Counted from the stretch's first letter, positions 1 to 8,453 are shown. The stretch: 37,720 nt of DNA from Candidatus Paraburkholderia calva (GCA_001184395.1 LFLF01000024.1:1-37720), one strand, 5' to 3'. Notes: generated from the sequence alone by a model not told the origin. Translations and numbers: made by a program.

Positions 1-139
1 GCGCATACAGCTTGTTTTTGTCCTGTTGCTTGTATTGCTTGGCGGGCGCGTAGCAGCCGATTTGGCTTGCCAAGCGTGGCGCTTCGCGGTTGTAGTTCTG
101 CCGCAGCTTCAGGCCATGACGCGCTGCAGCCTGCAGGAT
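1..139 (-). pseudogene. Remnant of an IS5-type transposase
   Basis: Read on the minus strand, about 46 codons are open and give HGLKLRQNYNREAPRLASQ followed by a tyrosine- and lysine-rich stretch that ends in QDKNKLYA at the window edge. Both blocks recall the middle of a common group of IS5-family transposases in Burkholderia, where a long basic helix (LRQ.Y...) is followed at some distance by a KDKNKLYA segment. Here the two blocks are nearly adjacent, so the part between them appears deleted. Just upstream in the same frame there is a TAA stop, and the sequence up to about 183 looks like decayed continuation in another frame. It is a dead fragment, different from the transposase at the right edge. 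The family is recalled from memory; the fact that it is a fragment is clear. Confidence 0.5.
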
Positions 140-265
140 TTAAGCGTTAATATGCCTGCTTCCTGCAATTCGCTCAACATGGTTTGGGCTGGAATGCTTG
201 GTGGGATAAGGCTTTAGGAATTGTTCAGGATCGGCTAATAAGCACGAATGCGAGGTGCGTTGCGT

Positions 266-647
266 ATGAACAAGAGTCTTTCGGGGCGATTCCTGGCTGG
301 TGCGTTGGTGTTGGTGGGTGTGCGGCGAGCGGTGCGGCGCAGGCCGCGGATGTGCATATCGGCGTGAATCTCAGCGTTCCGGCGCCGGTGTATGTCGCGC
401 CGCCGCCCGTTTATGCGCCGCTTCCGCCGCCGGCGTACGGGCGTCCGCCGGTCGTGATCGGCTGGCACGGCAACCGCTACTGGGATGGCCGCCACTACTG
501 GAACCGCAACGATTACATTACTATTGCTACCACGGTCATGGGCGCGGGCCGCATCATGGACCGCCGCCGGGACACGGCTACGGCCACGACGGTCCGCACG
601 GCCGCCACCAAGCGTTCGATTGGGCGTCGATACGCGCGGGGAAATAA
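266..647 (+). pseudogene. Broken small exported Pro/Tyr/His-rich protein
   Basis: An ATG at 266 opens a typical signal peptide (MNKSLSGRFLAGALVLVG). The frame then goes wrong near 318-325, and the matching continuation (CAASGAAQAADVHIGVNLSV, then a run of Pro, Val and Tyr) is in the next frame. A second shift near 515-530 moves to a third frame, which holds a Gly/His/Pro-rich tail ending in TAA at 645-647. Joined across both shifts, it is a protein of about 125 residues of the kind often annotated in Burkholderia as a hypothetical exported protein with repeated PPPVY and WDGR.YW elements. No function is known to me. Two independent frameshifts in under 400 bases make it a pseudogene unless the sequence is faulty. 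A terminator follows immediately. Confidence 0.6.
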
Positions 648-648
648 A

Positions 649-684
649 AGCGCCGCGCACGTAACCGTGAGCGGCGCTTTTTTT
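649..684. terminator. Bidirectional Rho-independent terminator
   Basis: A perfect 8-bp stem (AGCGCCGC at 649-656 with GCGGCGCT at 671-678) has a 14-nt loop. It is flanked by A's on the left and seven T's on the right, so it can act in both directions. It lies between the broken exported-protein gene (+) and fabI (-), which converge on it. Confidence 0.85.
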
Positions 685-727
685 AATGCTTACTGCTGGC
701 AGCTTACTGCGTGCAACAACCGAAGCC

Positions 728-1525
728 TTATTCCGCCTCACCGCCCATGCCGCCGCCGACCGCGTGGAAACCGGCATCGACATGGACGACTTCCGCGCTC
801 ACGCCGCCCGACAGATCCGACAGCAGAAACGCCGCCACGTTGCCTACTTGCTCGATGGTCACATTACGCTTGAGCGGCGCGTTCTCTTCGACGAAGTTCA
901 GAATCTTGCCGAAATCCTTGATGCCGCTCGCCGCCAGCGTCTTGATGGGGCCGGCCGAGATGGCGTTCACGCGCACGCCCTTGGCGCCGAGCGACGGCGA
1001 CGCGGCCATGTAACGTACGCTCGCTTCCAGCGATGCCTTTGCAAGACCCATGGTATTGTAGTTCGGCAGCGCGCGTTCGGCACCGAGGTAGGTTAGCGTG
1101 AGCAGCGACGAGCCGTCCTTCAGCATCGGCAGTGCGGCCTTGGCGAGCGCGGGGAAGCTGTACGCGGAGATATCGTGCGCGATGCGGAAATTTTCGCGCG
1201 ACATGCCGTCGAGGAAGTCGCCCGCGATCGCTTCGCGCGGCGCGAAGCCGATCGAGTGCACGAGGCCGTCGAGCGTGTCCCAGCGTTCCTTGAGCGAGGT
1301 GAAGAGCGCGTCGATCTGCGCGTCGTTGGCGACGTCGCACAGATAGATCATGTCGCTGCCGAATTCCTTGGCGAAATCGGTGATGCGCCCCTTGAAGCGC
1401 TCGCCGACATAGGTGAACGCCAGTTCCGCGCCTTCGCGCTTGCATGCTTTGGCGATGCCGTAAGCGATCGAACGGTTCGACAGCAAGCCCGTCAGCAGAA
1501 TTCGTTTTCCAGCGAGAAAGCCCAT
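728..1525 (-). CDS. fabI: Enoyl-[acyl-carrier-protein] reductase (NADH) FabI
   Basis: This is the last reductive step of each cycle of type II fatty acid synthesis: trans-2-enoyl-ACP is reduced with NADH in the cytoplasm. The protein has 265 residues, close to the usual 260 or so for FabI. The FabI form of the nucleotide-binding loop is present near the N-terminus ([16 protein letters not shown], residues 12-27). The catalytic pair is Tyr156 and Lys163 in [10 protein letters not shown], and Tyr146 is also conserved. The Cys/Asp-containing LCDV block is at 62-65. The ATG at 1525 is chosen because the family N-terminus starts here ([13 protein letters not shown]) and AAGGAG lies seven bases upstream; an open extension to 1675 has no family similarity. 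The gene stands alone on the minus strand, divergent from the yej operon. It appears intact. Confidence 0.96.
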   Translation of the reverse strand: MGFLAGKRILLTGLLSNRSIAYGIAKACKREGAELAFTYVGERFKGRITDFAKEFGSDMIYLCDVANDAQIDALFTSLKERWDTLDGLVHSIGFAPREAIAGDFLDGMSRENFRIAHDISAYSFPALAKAALPMLKDGSSLLTLTYLGAERALPNYNTMGLAKASLEASVRYMAASPSLGAKGVRVNAISAGPIKTLAASGIKDFGKILNFVEENAPLKRNVTIEQVGNVAAFLLSDLSGGVSAEVVHVDAGFHAVGGGMGGEAE

Positions 1526-1803
1526 AAATGCTCCTTTTGAGTCGATGTTGCGCGCGGTTTCGAATTCGTTTCGTGTCGCGCGCGGCGTGCCTTGCGTGGC
1601 GGCTCTGTTCTCGAGCTTCCCGAAGGCTTTTGATACGAACTGGCCGACGCGTGAATTTGGGTAGAATTCTCTCACATCGCAACGGCGCTCTTGCTGCGTG
1701 CCCGGCGCGTCATTTCCGAGGTCTGGTTCCGACTAACGCGCATCGAGCAAAGAGGCTTATGACGACTCGCACCACGCCCTGATCTCTCATTGCCTGGCGC
1801 GCC

Positions 1804-3612
1804 TTGTTCGCGCTCTTGTTGTCCGGATCGGCGCTGTGGTTCGCAAGTTCCGCGCAGGCGGTCTATGCTATCGCGCAATATGGGCAGCCCAAGTATCCGC
1901 CCGACTTCAAGCACTTCGATTACGTCAACCCCGACGCGCCGCGCGACGGCACACTGGTGCTCGCCAATCCGAGCCGGCTGACGAGCTTCGACAAATTCAA
2001 TCCGTTTACGTTGCGCGGCAACGCGGCGCCGGGCCTGTCGCTGATGTTCGAAAGCCTCACGACTGGCAGTTCGGATGAAGTCGCGACCGGCTACGGTCTG
2101 CTTGCTGACGATATCTCAGTGGCGCCCGACGGCATGTCTACCACCTTCCACATCAATCCGAAAGCGCGCTTTTCCAACGGCGACCCGGTTACGGCCGAGG
2201 ACGCGAAGTTTTCCTTCGAGACCTTGAAAAGCCCGCTCGCCGCGCCGCAGTTCGCCGTGTATTTCGGGCAGATCGCGCGCGCCGTGGTCGTCGATCCGCT
2301 GACGATCCGCTTCGAGTTCAAGGCCGCGACGCGCGAAATGCCGCTGCTCGCGGGCGGCATCCCAGTGTTTTCGCGCAAGTGGGGCATGAAGCCGGACGGC
2401 ACGCGCGTTTCCTTCGATCAACTCGCGTTCCAGAAGTCGATTGGCAGCGCGCCGTATCTGATCGATCGTTACGACAACGGCCGCACCATTTCCTACAAGC
2501 GCAATCCGGACTACTGGGGCTACGCGTTGCCGGTGCGCGTCGGCACCAACAACTTCGCGCATATCGACTACAAGCTGTACGGTGATCCGACCGCGCGGCT
2601 CGAAGCGTTCAAGGCGGGCGAGTACGACATGCTGGTCGAATACATCGCGCGAAGCTGGGTGCGGCGCGATATCGGCAAGCGCTTCGACAACGGCGAACTC
2701 ATCAAGCGTGAATTCCCGCAGCACAACGGTACCGGCATGCAGGGTTTTTTCATCAACACGCGCAAGCCTTTGTTCAAGGACGTGCGCGTGCGTCAGGCGC
2801 TCGACCTCGCGCTCGACTTCGAATGGCTCAACCGCCAGCTGTTTTTCAGTCGGTACCGACGCATCGACAGCTTCTTCGTGAATATGGATTTGCAGGCGAA
2901 AGGCACGCCGGGCGTGGGCGAACTCGCGATCCTGAATCCGTTGAAAAAGGAACTCGATTCTGCAGTGTTCGGCGAGATGCCCGCGCAACCGGATACGAAT
3001 CCGCCCGGCTCGCTGCGCGCGAATCTCATCAAGGCGCGCGAACTTCTGGCGCAAGCGGGCTGGACCTATCGCGACGGTGCGCTGCGCAACGCGAAGGGCG
3101 AGCCCTTCGTCTTCGAAATACTCGACGACACGAGCAGCGGCGCATCGATGGAACCCGTCGCGGCCGCCTTCGGTCGCAATCTGCAGAAGCTCGGCATTAC
3201 GATGAACTTTCGCACCGTCGATTTTGCGCTGATTCAAAAGCGCCTAGACGCATTCGACTTCGATGTGACCAGCGTACGCATGCCCGACGTGCAGATTTCC
3301 GGCACTGAACAGATTTCTCGCTTCGGCAGCAAATCCGCCGACGAGCAAGGCTCGGACAATCTCGCGGGCGTGAAGTTGCCGGCCATCGATGCGATCCTGC
3401 AAAAGGTCGTCTCCGCGCAAACGCGCGAGCAGCTCGTCGATTCGACGCACGCGCTCGACCGCGTATTGATGCACGGCTACTATGTCGTGCCGCACTGGTA
3501 CTCGGCGACGCATCGGGTGGCCTATCGCAACACGTTGGCGTATCCGGCCAAACTGCCGCTGTACTATACGGCGGAAGGCTGGATCGTCGAGACGTGGTGG
3601 GTCAAACATTGA
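1804..3612 (+). CDS. yejA: YejA-type peptide-binding protein (SBP family 5), start region damaged
   Basis: This is a periplasmic solute-binding protein of the SBP_bac_5 family, the capture component of the YejABEF importer for oligopeptides (and microcin C in enterobacteria). The mature part is uninterrupted: YAIAQYGQPKYPPDFKHF, then FDKFNPFTLRG, a family-5 FE.L blueprint and a long C-terminal lobe. The natural start appears to be the ATG at 1759, which has AGAGG upstream, but its eighth codon (1780-1782) is TGA. The expected leader continues straight after it: SLIAWRALFALLLSG, with cleavage after SSAQA. The only start codons left before the mature domain are TTG codons such as 1804, giving 602 residues and a leader without its basic N-region and without a clear ribosome site. 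Two of its three operon partners are frameshifted, so it is probably non-functional or poorly expressed. Confidence 0.8.
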   Translation: MFALLLSGSALWFASSAQAVYAIAQYGQPKYPPDFKHFDYVNPDAPRDGTLVLANPSRLTSFDKFNPFTLRGNAAPGLSLMFESLTTGSSDEVATGYGLLADDISVAPDGMSTTFHINPKARFSNGDPVTAEDAKFSFETLKSPLAAPQFAVYFGQIARAVVVDPLTIRFEFKAATREMPLLAGGIPVFSRKWGMKPDGTRVSFDQLAFQKSIGSAPYLIDRYDNGRTISYKRNPDYWGYALPVRVGTNNFAHIDYKLYGDPTARLEAFKAGEYDMLVEYIARSWVRRDIGKRFDNGELIKREFPQHNGTGMQGFFINTRKPLFKDVRVRQALDLALDFEWLNRQLFFSRYRRIDSFFVNMDLQAKGTPGVGELAILNPLKKELDSAVFGEMPAQPDTNPPGSLRANLIKARELLAQAGWTYRDGALRNAKGEPFVFEILDDTSSGASMEPVAAAFGRNLQKLGITMNFRTVDFALIQKRLDAFDFDVTSVRMPDVQISGTEQISRFGSKSADEQGSDNLAGVKLPAIDAILQKVVSAQTREQLVDSTHALDRVLMHGYYVVPHWYSATHRVAYRNTLAYPAKLPLYYTAEGWIVETWWVKH

Positions 3613-3627
3613 CGAGGTGATACGTGC

Positions 3628-4669
3628 ATGTGGAGCTACATCCTCAAGCGTATTCTCTTGATGATCCCGACGCTCATCGGTGTGCTCACGCTCACCTTCG
3701 TCGTGATCCAGTTCGTGCCGGGCGGCCCGGTTGAACAGACGGTGCACGATCTGCGGCGTGGCCAGACGGAAGCGGGCGGCGGCTTCGGCCTGCGCACGCA
3801 TAGTGGCGTCGATGCGCAACAGGTCGAGCAGCTCAAGAAGCTGTACGGCTTCGACAAACCGCCGCTCACGCGTTACTTCATGATGCTCGGCAAGTTCGCG
3901 CGCTTCGATCTCGGCGACAGCTACTTCAGGCATCAGAGCGTGTGGTCGCTGATCGTGTCGAAGCTGCCGGTATCGATCAGCATCGGCTTGTGGACCTTTC
4001 TGCTCACGTATCTGATATCGGTGCCGCTCGGCATAGCCAAGGCCGTGAAGAACGGCTCGAACTTCGATGTCGCGACGAGCCTCATCGTGCTGATCGGCTT
4101 CGCGATTCCCGGCTTCGTGCTCGGCGTGCTGCTGCTGGTCCTGTTCGGCGGCGGGATCGTTCTGGCAACTGTTTCCGCTGCGCAATCTCACCTCCGACAA
4201 ATGGGCGACGCTCTCGCTCGGCGGCAAGATTCTCGATTATCTGTGGCATATCACGCTGCCGATCGTCGCATCGGTGGTGGGCAGCTTCGCGGTCGTGACG
4301 ATGCTGACCAAAAACGCCTTTCTCGATGAAATCCGCAAGCAATACGTGCTGACCGCGCGCGCCAAAGGTCTGTCGGAGCGGTGCGTTTTGTGGAAGCACA
4401 TCTTCCGCAACGCGCTGCTGCCGCTGATCGTCGGCGTTCCAGCGGCGTTCATCGGCGCCTTCTTCACGGGCAGCCTGCTGATCGAAACGCTGTTCTCGCT
4501 CGATGGCCTCGGACTGCTCTCGTACGAATCCGTCGTGCGGCGCGATTATCCGGTCGTGCTCGGCACGCTCTATCTCTTCACGCTGATCGGCCTCGCCACG
4601 AAGCTCATTTCCGACCTCTGCTATGTCTGGGTCGATCCGCGCATTCAATTCGAGCAACTGGAGCGCTGA
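3628..4669 (+). pseudogene. yejB: yejB, ABC peptide importer permease, frameshifted
   Basis: This encodes the first inner-membrane permease of the YejABEF importer. The N-terminal part (MWSYILKRILLMIPTLIGVL) has the usual first membrane helix, the PGGP block and the region up to a hydrophobic LLLVLFGGG. Near 4156 the frame changes, and the sequence continues in the next frame as [16 protein letters not shown] to the end, including the coupling EAA-type loop ([20 protein letters not shown]). The sequence GGG-A-TCG-TTC-TGG is best explained by one inserted A at 4156, because GGGTCGTTCTGG would restore Gly-Ser-Phe-Trp. Without correction, translation ends at 4329 and lacks the last helices and the ATPase-coupling loop. 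It starts 15 bases after yejA and is followed one base later by yejE. Confidence 0.88.
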
Positions 4670-4670
4670 C

Positions 4671-5789
4671 TTGAATCTAGCCGCTTCATCACGTTCCTCG
4701 CGACGCGCGAACGGCAGCGACGCACAGCCGCTGAGCGTCGGGAAATCCGTGTCGCCGGGGCAGCGTGTGTGGCTGCGTTTCAAGCGCAACCGCCTCGGCT
4801 ACTGGAGCCTCGTCATCTTCGTGACGGCGTTCGTCATCAGCCTGCTCGGGCCTGTATGGTCGAACGACAAGCCCATCGTCGGGCGATATCAAGGGCATTA
4901 CTATTTTCCGCTCGTGAAGACCTACGCCGAGACCACCTTCGGCGGCGACTTCCCGACGTCCGCGGATTACCTCGATCCCTACGTGCGCGATCGCTTCGGC
5001 GCGCCGGGCAATTTCGCAGTGTATCCGCCGAATCACTACTACTACGACACGCTCAATTATTTCTCGAAGGCGTCGAATCCCGCGCCGCCTTCGCGCGAGA
5101 ACTGGCTCGGCACCGACGATCGCGGACGCGACGTGTTCGCGCGGCTGGTCTACGGCTTTCGCGTGTCGGTGCTGTTCGCGCTGGTGCTGACGGCCATCGG
5201 CACGATCCTCGGCGTGCTCGCGGGTGCGGTGCAGGGCTATTTCGGCGGCAGGGTGGATATCACCGGACAACGGTTGATCGAAATCTGGAGCGCCTTGCCG
5301 GAGCTTTACCTGCTGATCATCTTCGCGTCGATTTTCGAGCCCAGCCTCGTCTTGTTGATCGTCCTTTTGTCATTGTTCGGCTGGATCGGCCTGTCCGATT
5401 ATGTGCGCGCCGAATTCCTGCGCAACCGCACGCAGGACTACGTGCGCGCTGCCCGCGCGATGGGGCTGTCGAACTGGCAGATCATCTGGCGGCACGTGCT
5501 GCCGAACAGCCTGACGCCGGTCATTACCTTCCTGCCGTTCCGCATGAGCGGCGCGATTCTCGCGCTGACGAGCCTCGATTTTCTCGGGCTGGGCGTGCCG
5601 TTGCCGACGCCCTCGCTCGGCGAACTGCTCGCGCAGGGCAAGGCTAATCTCGATGCATGGTGGATTTCACTGTTCACCTTCGGCGTGTTGGTCGCGACGC
5701 TGCTGCTGCTGACCTTCATGGGCGATGCGTTGCGCAACTCGCTCGACACGCGCATCTCCGATGCGGCGAAAGCGGGAGGAGCGAAGTGA
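4671..5789 (+). CDS. yejE: ABC peptide importer permease YejE
   Basis: This is the second inner-membrane permease of the YejABEF-type peptide importer, 372 residues from a TTG start. The N-terminal cytoplasmic stretch is followed by a first helix (YWSLVIFVTAFVISLLGPVW), a large periplasmic region with Tyr-rich segments, the NWLGTDDRGRDVFARLVYG signature typical of DppC/OppC-class permeases, and the EAA loop (AARAMGLSNWQIIWRHVLPN) that contacts the ATPase. Five further helices are visible. TTG at 4671 is chosen because it comes one base after the yejB stop and the N-terminus fits the family. The last four bases overlap the yejF start (GTGA). The frame is intact, but the permease partner and the ATPase are broken, so it is probably an orphan on its way to loss. 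Confidence 0.88.
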   Translation: MNLAASSRSSRRANGSDAQPLSVGKSVSPGQRVWLRFKRNRLGYWSLVIFVTAFVISLLGPVWSNDKPIVGRYQGHYYFPLVKTYAETTFGGDFPTSADYLDPYVRDRFGAPGNFAVYPPNHYYYDTLNYFSKASNPAPPSRENWLGTDDRGRDVFARLVYGFRVSVLFALVLTAIGTILGVLAGAVQGYFGGRVDITGQRLIEIWSALPELYLLIIFASIFEPSLVLLIVLLSLFGWIGLSDYVRAEFLRNRTQDYVRAARAMGLSNWQIIWRHVLPNSLTPVITFLPFRMSGAILALTSLDFLGLGVPLPTPSLGELLAQGKANLDAWWISLFTFGVLVATLLLLTFMGDALRNSLDTRISDAAKAGGAK

Positions 5790-7395
5790 CGCAAGCTGTG
5801 CGCGCGCCGCTTCTTTCCATCGAGGACCTGCTGGTACGCTTCGGCGACACGCTCGCCGTCGATGGCGTCAATCTCGAAATCCACGCGGGCGAGCGCGTGG
5901 CGCTGGTCGGCGAGTCGGGCTCGGGCAAGAGCGTGACGGCACTGTCAATCCTGCGCCTCGTGCGCGACGCCGAACTGAGCGGCGCGATCCGCTTCGCGGG
6001 CGAGGATCTCGTCGCAAAGAGCGAGCGCGATATGCGCGGCCTGCGCGGCTCGGACATCGCGATGATCTTTCAGGAGCCGATGACGGCGCTGAATTCGCTC
6101 TATACGGTTGGCGATCAGATCGGCGAGACCATCCAGTTGCACGACGGTGCATCGCCGTGCGAGGCACGCAAACGGGCGATCGCGCTGCTCGAGCGCACCG
6201 GCATCACGGAACCGCAGTGGCGCGTGGACAGCTATCCGCATCAGCTATCGGGCGGGCAGCGGCAGCGCGTGATGATCGCGATGGCGCTCGCGTGCCGTCC
6301 GCACCTGTTGCTCGCCGACGAGCCGACCACGACGCTCGACGTGACGATCCGCGCGCAGATCGTCGAACTGCTGCTTGAGCTTCAGCGCGACGAGGCCGAG
6401 AAGCGCGGCATGGCGGTGCTGCTCATCACGCACGATCTGAATCTGGTGCGGCGCTTCGCGGAACACGTCGCGGTGATGGAGAAGGACGTGCTGGTGGAAA
6501 ACGGCACCACCGATGCCATATTCACGTCGCCGCAGCACCCCTACACGCAGCGTCTGCTCGCCAGCAAGCCGAAGCGCGTGGTGCTGCCGGTGCTGCCGAT
6601 CGCGCTGACGCTGCTGGACGCGAAAGACGTTTCCGTCGATTTCCCGACGCGTCTATCCGGTTTCTCCGGCTGGTTCCGTCACGGTAATTTCAAGGCGGTC
6701 GACGACGTCACGCTGATGGTGCGGCAGGGCGAGACGCTCGGTATCGTCGGGGAATCCGGCTCGGGCAAATCGACGCTCGCCATGGCGCTGCTCGGCCTGC
6801 AACGCGTCTCGACCGGCGCCGTGCAGTTCCAGGGCCGTCCTCTCGGCGATTTTCGCGGACGCGAGAAAACCGTGTTGCGCTTGAATTTGCAGGTGGTGTT
6901 TCAGGACCCGTTCAGTTCGCTATCGCCGCGGCAGACCGTCGAGCGGATCGTGGGTGAGGGGCTGGCGCTGCATCGGCCGGAACTGGATGCGCAGGCGCGC
7001 CACGCGCGGGTCGTGGCGGTGCTGCGCGAGGTCGGCCTCGACCGCACGGCGCTGACGCGCTATCCGCACGAGTTCTCGGGCGGGCAGTGCCAGCGCATCG
7101 CGATCGCGCGGGCGCTGGTGCTGGAGCCGAGCATTCTGATCCTCGATGAACTGACTAGCGCGCTCGATGTGTCGATTCAGACTCAAGTTCTGTCCCTACT
7201 GGCCGACATACAAAAAAACACAATCTCGGATACGTGTTCATTAGTCACGACTTACAGGTGATCGACGCGATGGCGCATCGCGTGGCTGTGATGAGAAATG
7301 GAATTGTTGTCGAGTCCGGTGAAGTAGAGAAGATTTTTGCGAATCCCTCTGATGAATACACACGTAAACTTCTAAGTGCAGCCCTCGAATCCTAA
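5786..7395 (+). pseudogene. yejF: yejF, double ATPase of the peptide importer, frameshifted near the end
   Basis: This is the ATPase of the YejABEF importer, with two nucleotide-binding domains in one chain. Domain 1 has Walker A GESGSGKS (from residue 43), signature LSGGQRQR and Walker B LLADEPT. Domain 2 has Walker A GESGSGKST (residues 323-331), then signature FSGGQCQR, where Cys435 replaces the usual Arg, and LILDELTSALD, where Leu456 replaces the Pro of the Walker B DEPT motif. At 7212-7218 a run of seven A's puts the frame off. With eight A's the protein would continue KKHNLGYVFISHDLQVIDA to a TAA at 7393-7395, supplying the H-loop His; as written it ends at 7261 without it. GTG at 5786 is the start: GGGAGG lies upstream and it overlaps the yejE stop. 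The final 200 bases are visibly richer in A and T. Confidence 0.88.
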
Positions 7396-7450
7396 AAATC
7401 TTTCTTTTCGCCAATTGGGTGTCCATCTCGATTGTATTTTCCTATTTCTT

Positions 7451-7479
7451 TTGACAGTTAAATATTTTATGGCTAGTAT
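7451..7479 (+). promoter_or_regulatory. Sigma70-type promoter for the NlpC/P60 gene
   Basis: A perfect -35 (TTGACA, 7451-7456) and a 17-base spacer precede TAGTAT (7474-7479, four of six matches). It sits in an A/T-rich stretch. Transcription would begin near 7486, which leaves a normal leader for the ATG at 7542 but almost none for the ATG at 7494. Confidence 0.6.
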
Positions 7480-7541
7480 GCGTTCATACTTTCATGTATA
7501 TTCCTGATTTATCAGTCTTTAATTGTAAAAACTTCCGACCG

Positions 7542-8189
7542 ATGCAGCCAATCAAGTTGACTAAAACATGCAAGCGCGCCGCCGCCGGCATGTTGCTCGG
7601 CGTAGTAATGACAGCAACTTCCGGCGCGTTCGCCGACGAAGTATCCAGTATTAGCAAAAACGCCACGAACGGCGTCTCTTCCAATAAATCCAGCGACGTA
7701 ACCGCCAACGCAGACGCTCCTTCGCAGAGCGGCGCGAAGTCGTTTTTGTCGGGCATGGCGAGCAAGGCTGGCGACGTGGTCGTCGGCGCGCTCAACATGA
7801 TCGGCGTGCGTTATCGCTGGGGCGGCAACACGCCGGATTCCGGCCTCGATTGCAGCGGCTTCGTGCGCTACGTGTTTCAGGACACGCTCGGCATGACCTT
7901 GCCACGCCGCGCCGAGGAAATGAGCCGCGTGGGCGAAAAGGTCACCGTGAGCGACCTGAAGCCGGGCGACCTCGTGTTTTTCAACACGATGCGTCGCTCG
8001 TTCTCGCACGTGGGCATCTATATCGGCGACAACAAGTTCGTGCATTCGCCGTCCACCGGCAGCACGATCCGCGTCGACGATCTCGACGATGGCTACTGGG
8101 AAAAGCGCTTCACGGGTGCGCGCCGCATCGAGAATGTGCAGGACGCCAGCGACTTGCGTCAGTGCGTGAGCGCGACCATCGGACAGTAA
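7542..8189 (+). CDS. Exported NlpC/P60-family peptidoglycan peptidase
   Basis: This is a predicted cell-wall endopeptidase of the NlpC/P60 (peptidase C40) family, which cuts peptide stems of peptidoglycan in the periplasm. It has 215 residues: a signal peptide (basic KLTKTCKR, hydrophobic core, cleavage likely after GAFA near residue 31), a Ser/Asn-rich linker to about residue 70, then the catalytic domain. The family triad is present: Cys104 in LDCSGFVRYVF, His156 in SHVGIYIG and His168 in KFVHSP. The start at 7542 is chosen over an in-frame ATG at 7494 because the signal peptide begins here and the promoter lies too close to 7494. No strong ribosome site is visible for either. The gene has its own promoter and terminator and looks intact. 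It follows the decaying yej operon but need not be linked to it in function. Confidence 0.9.
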   Translation: MQPIKLTKTCKRAAAGMLLGVVMTATSGAFADEVSSISKNATNGVSSNKSSDVTANADAPSQSGAKSFLSGMASKAGDVVVGALNMIGVRYRWGGNTPDSGLDCSGFVRYVFQDTLGMTLPRRAEEMSRVGEKVTVSDLKPGDLVFFNTMRRSFSHVGIYIGDNKFVHSPSTGSTIRVDDLDDGYWEKRFTGARRIENVQDASDLRQCVSATIGQ

Positions 8190-8201
8190 ATCTCTGTCGG
8201 T

Positions 8202-8257
8202 CGGCAAGGACAAAAGCCTGCTTCCAACCGGAACGCAGGCTTTTGTTTTTCTTGCCG
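8202..8257 (+). terminator. Strong Rho-independent terminator after the NlpC/P60 gene
   Basis: A 12-bp perfect stem (ACAAAAGCCTGC at 8210-8221 with GCAGGCTTTTGT at 8235-8246) is followed by T's. An outer stem, CGGCAAG (8202-8208) with CTTGCCG (8251-8257), closes around it. Confidence 0.88.
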
Positions 8258-8361
8258 ACTGTGTGATCAGTCCGCAGGCGTCACGCCGTCTGCGTCCTTG
8301 TCAATCGGTTCGATCGGAAAGCCTCATTACGTGCGTGTCTGAAAGCCGTTATAGTTTTCGA

Positions 8362-8430
8362 ATGAACTTTTTCTCGTTCCCTTCTCGTTGTTCCCTGCTG
8401 GTGCGCTTCTATGCGCGCTATCGTTACTAG
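8362..8430 (+). CDS. Possible leader peptide upstream of leuA (22 codons)
   Basis: An ATG at 8362 opens 22 codons ending in TAG at 8428-8430. The peptide begins MNFFSFPSRC and continues SLLVRFYARYRY. It contains three adjacent branched-chain codons (Leu-Leu-Val, 8395-8403) and several Phe and Tyr codons. Its stop lies in the loop of a perfect 8-bp hairpin whose right arm can also pair with a later segment. This geometry resembles amino-acid attenuation leaders, where a ribosome stalled at regulatory codons decides which hairpin forms. No good ribosome site is visible and no U-run terminator was found, so the call is tentative. Confidence 0.3.
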   Translation: MNFFSFPSRCSLLVRFYARYRY

Positions 8431-8453
8431 GTTACTAGCGCGCCTACCGCGCT
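8413..8453 (+). promoter_or_regulatory. Two mutually exclusive hairpins in the leuA leader
   Basis: GCGCGCTA (8413-8420) pairs perfectly with TAGCGCGC (8436-8443). The right arm also forms AGCGCG (8437-8442) paired with CGCGCT (8448-8453) over a 5-nt loop. The two structures cannot coexist. A direct repeat GTTACTAG lies in the first loop and runs into the right arm (8423-8438). Confidence 0.4.

Noticed and set aside
7494-7541. Upstream ATG at 7494 as the start of the NlpC/P60 gene
   Set aside because: It would lie about eight bases after the predicted transcription start and puts a non-signal segment before a good signal peptide.
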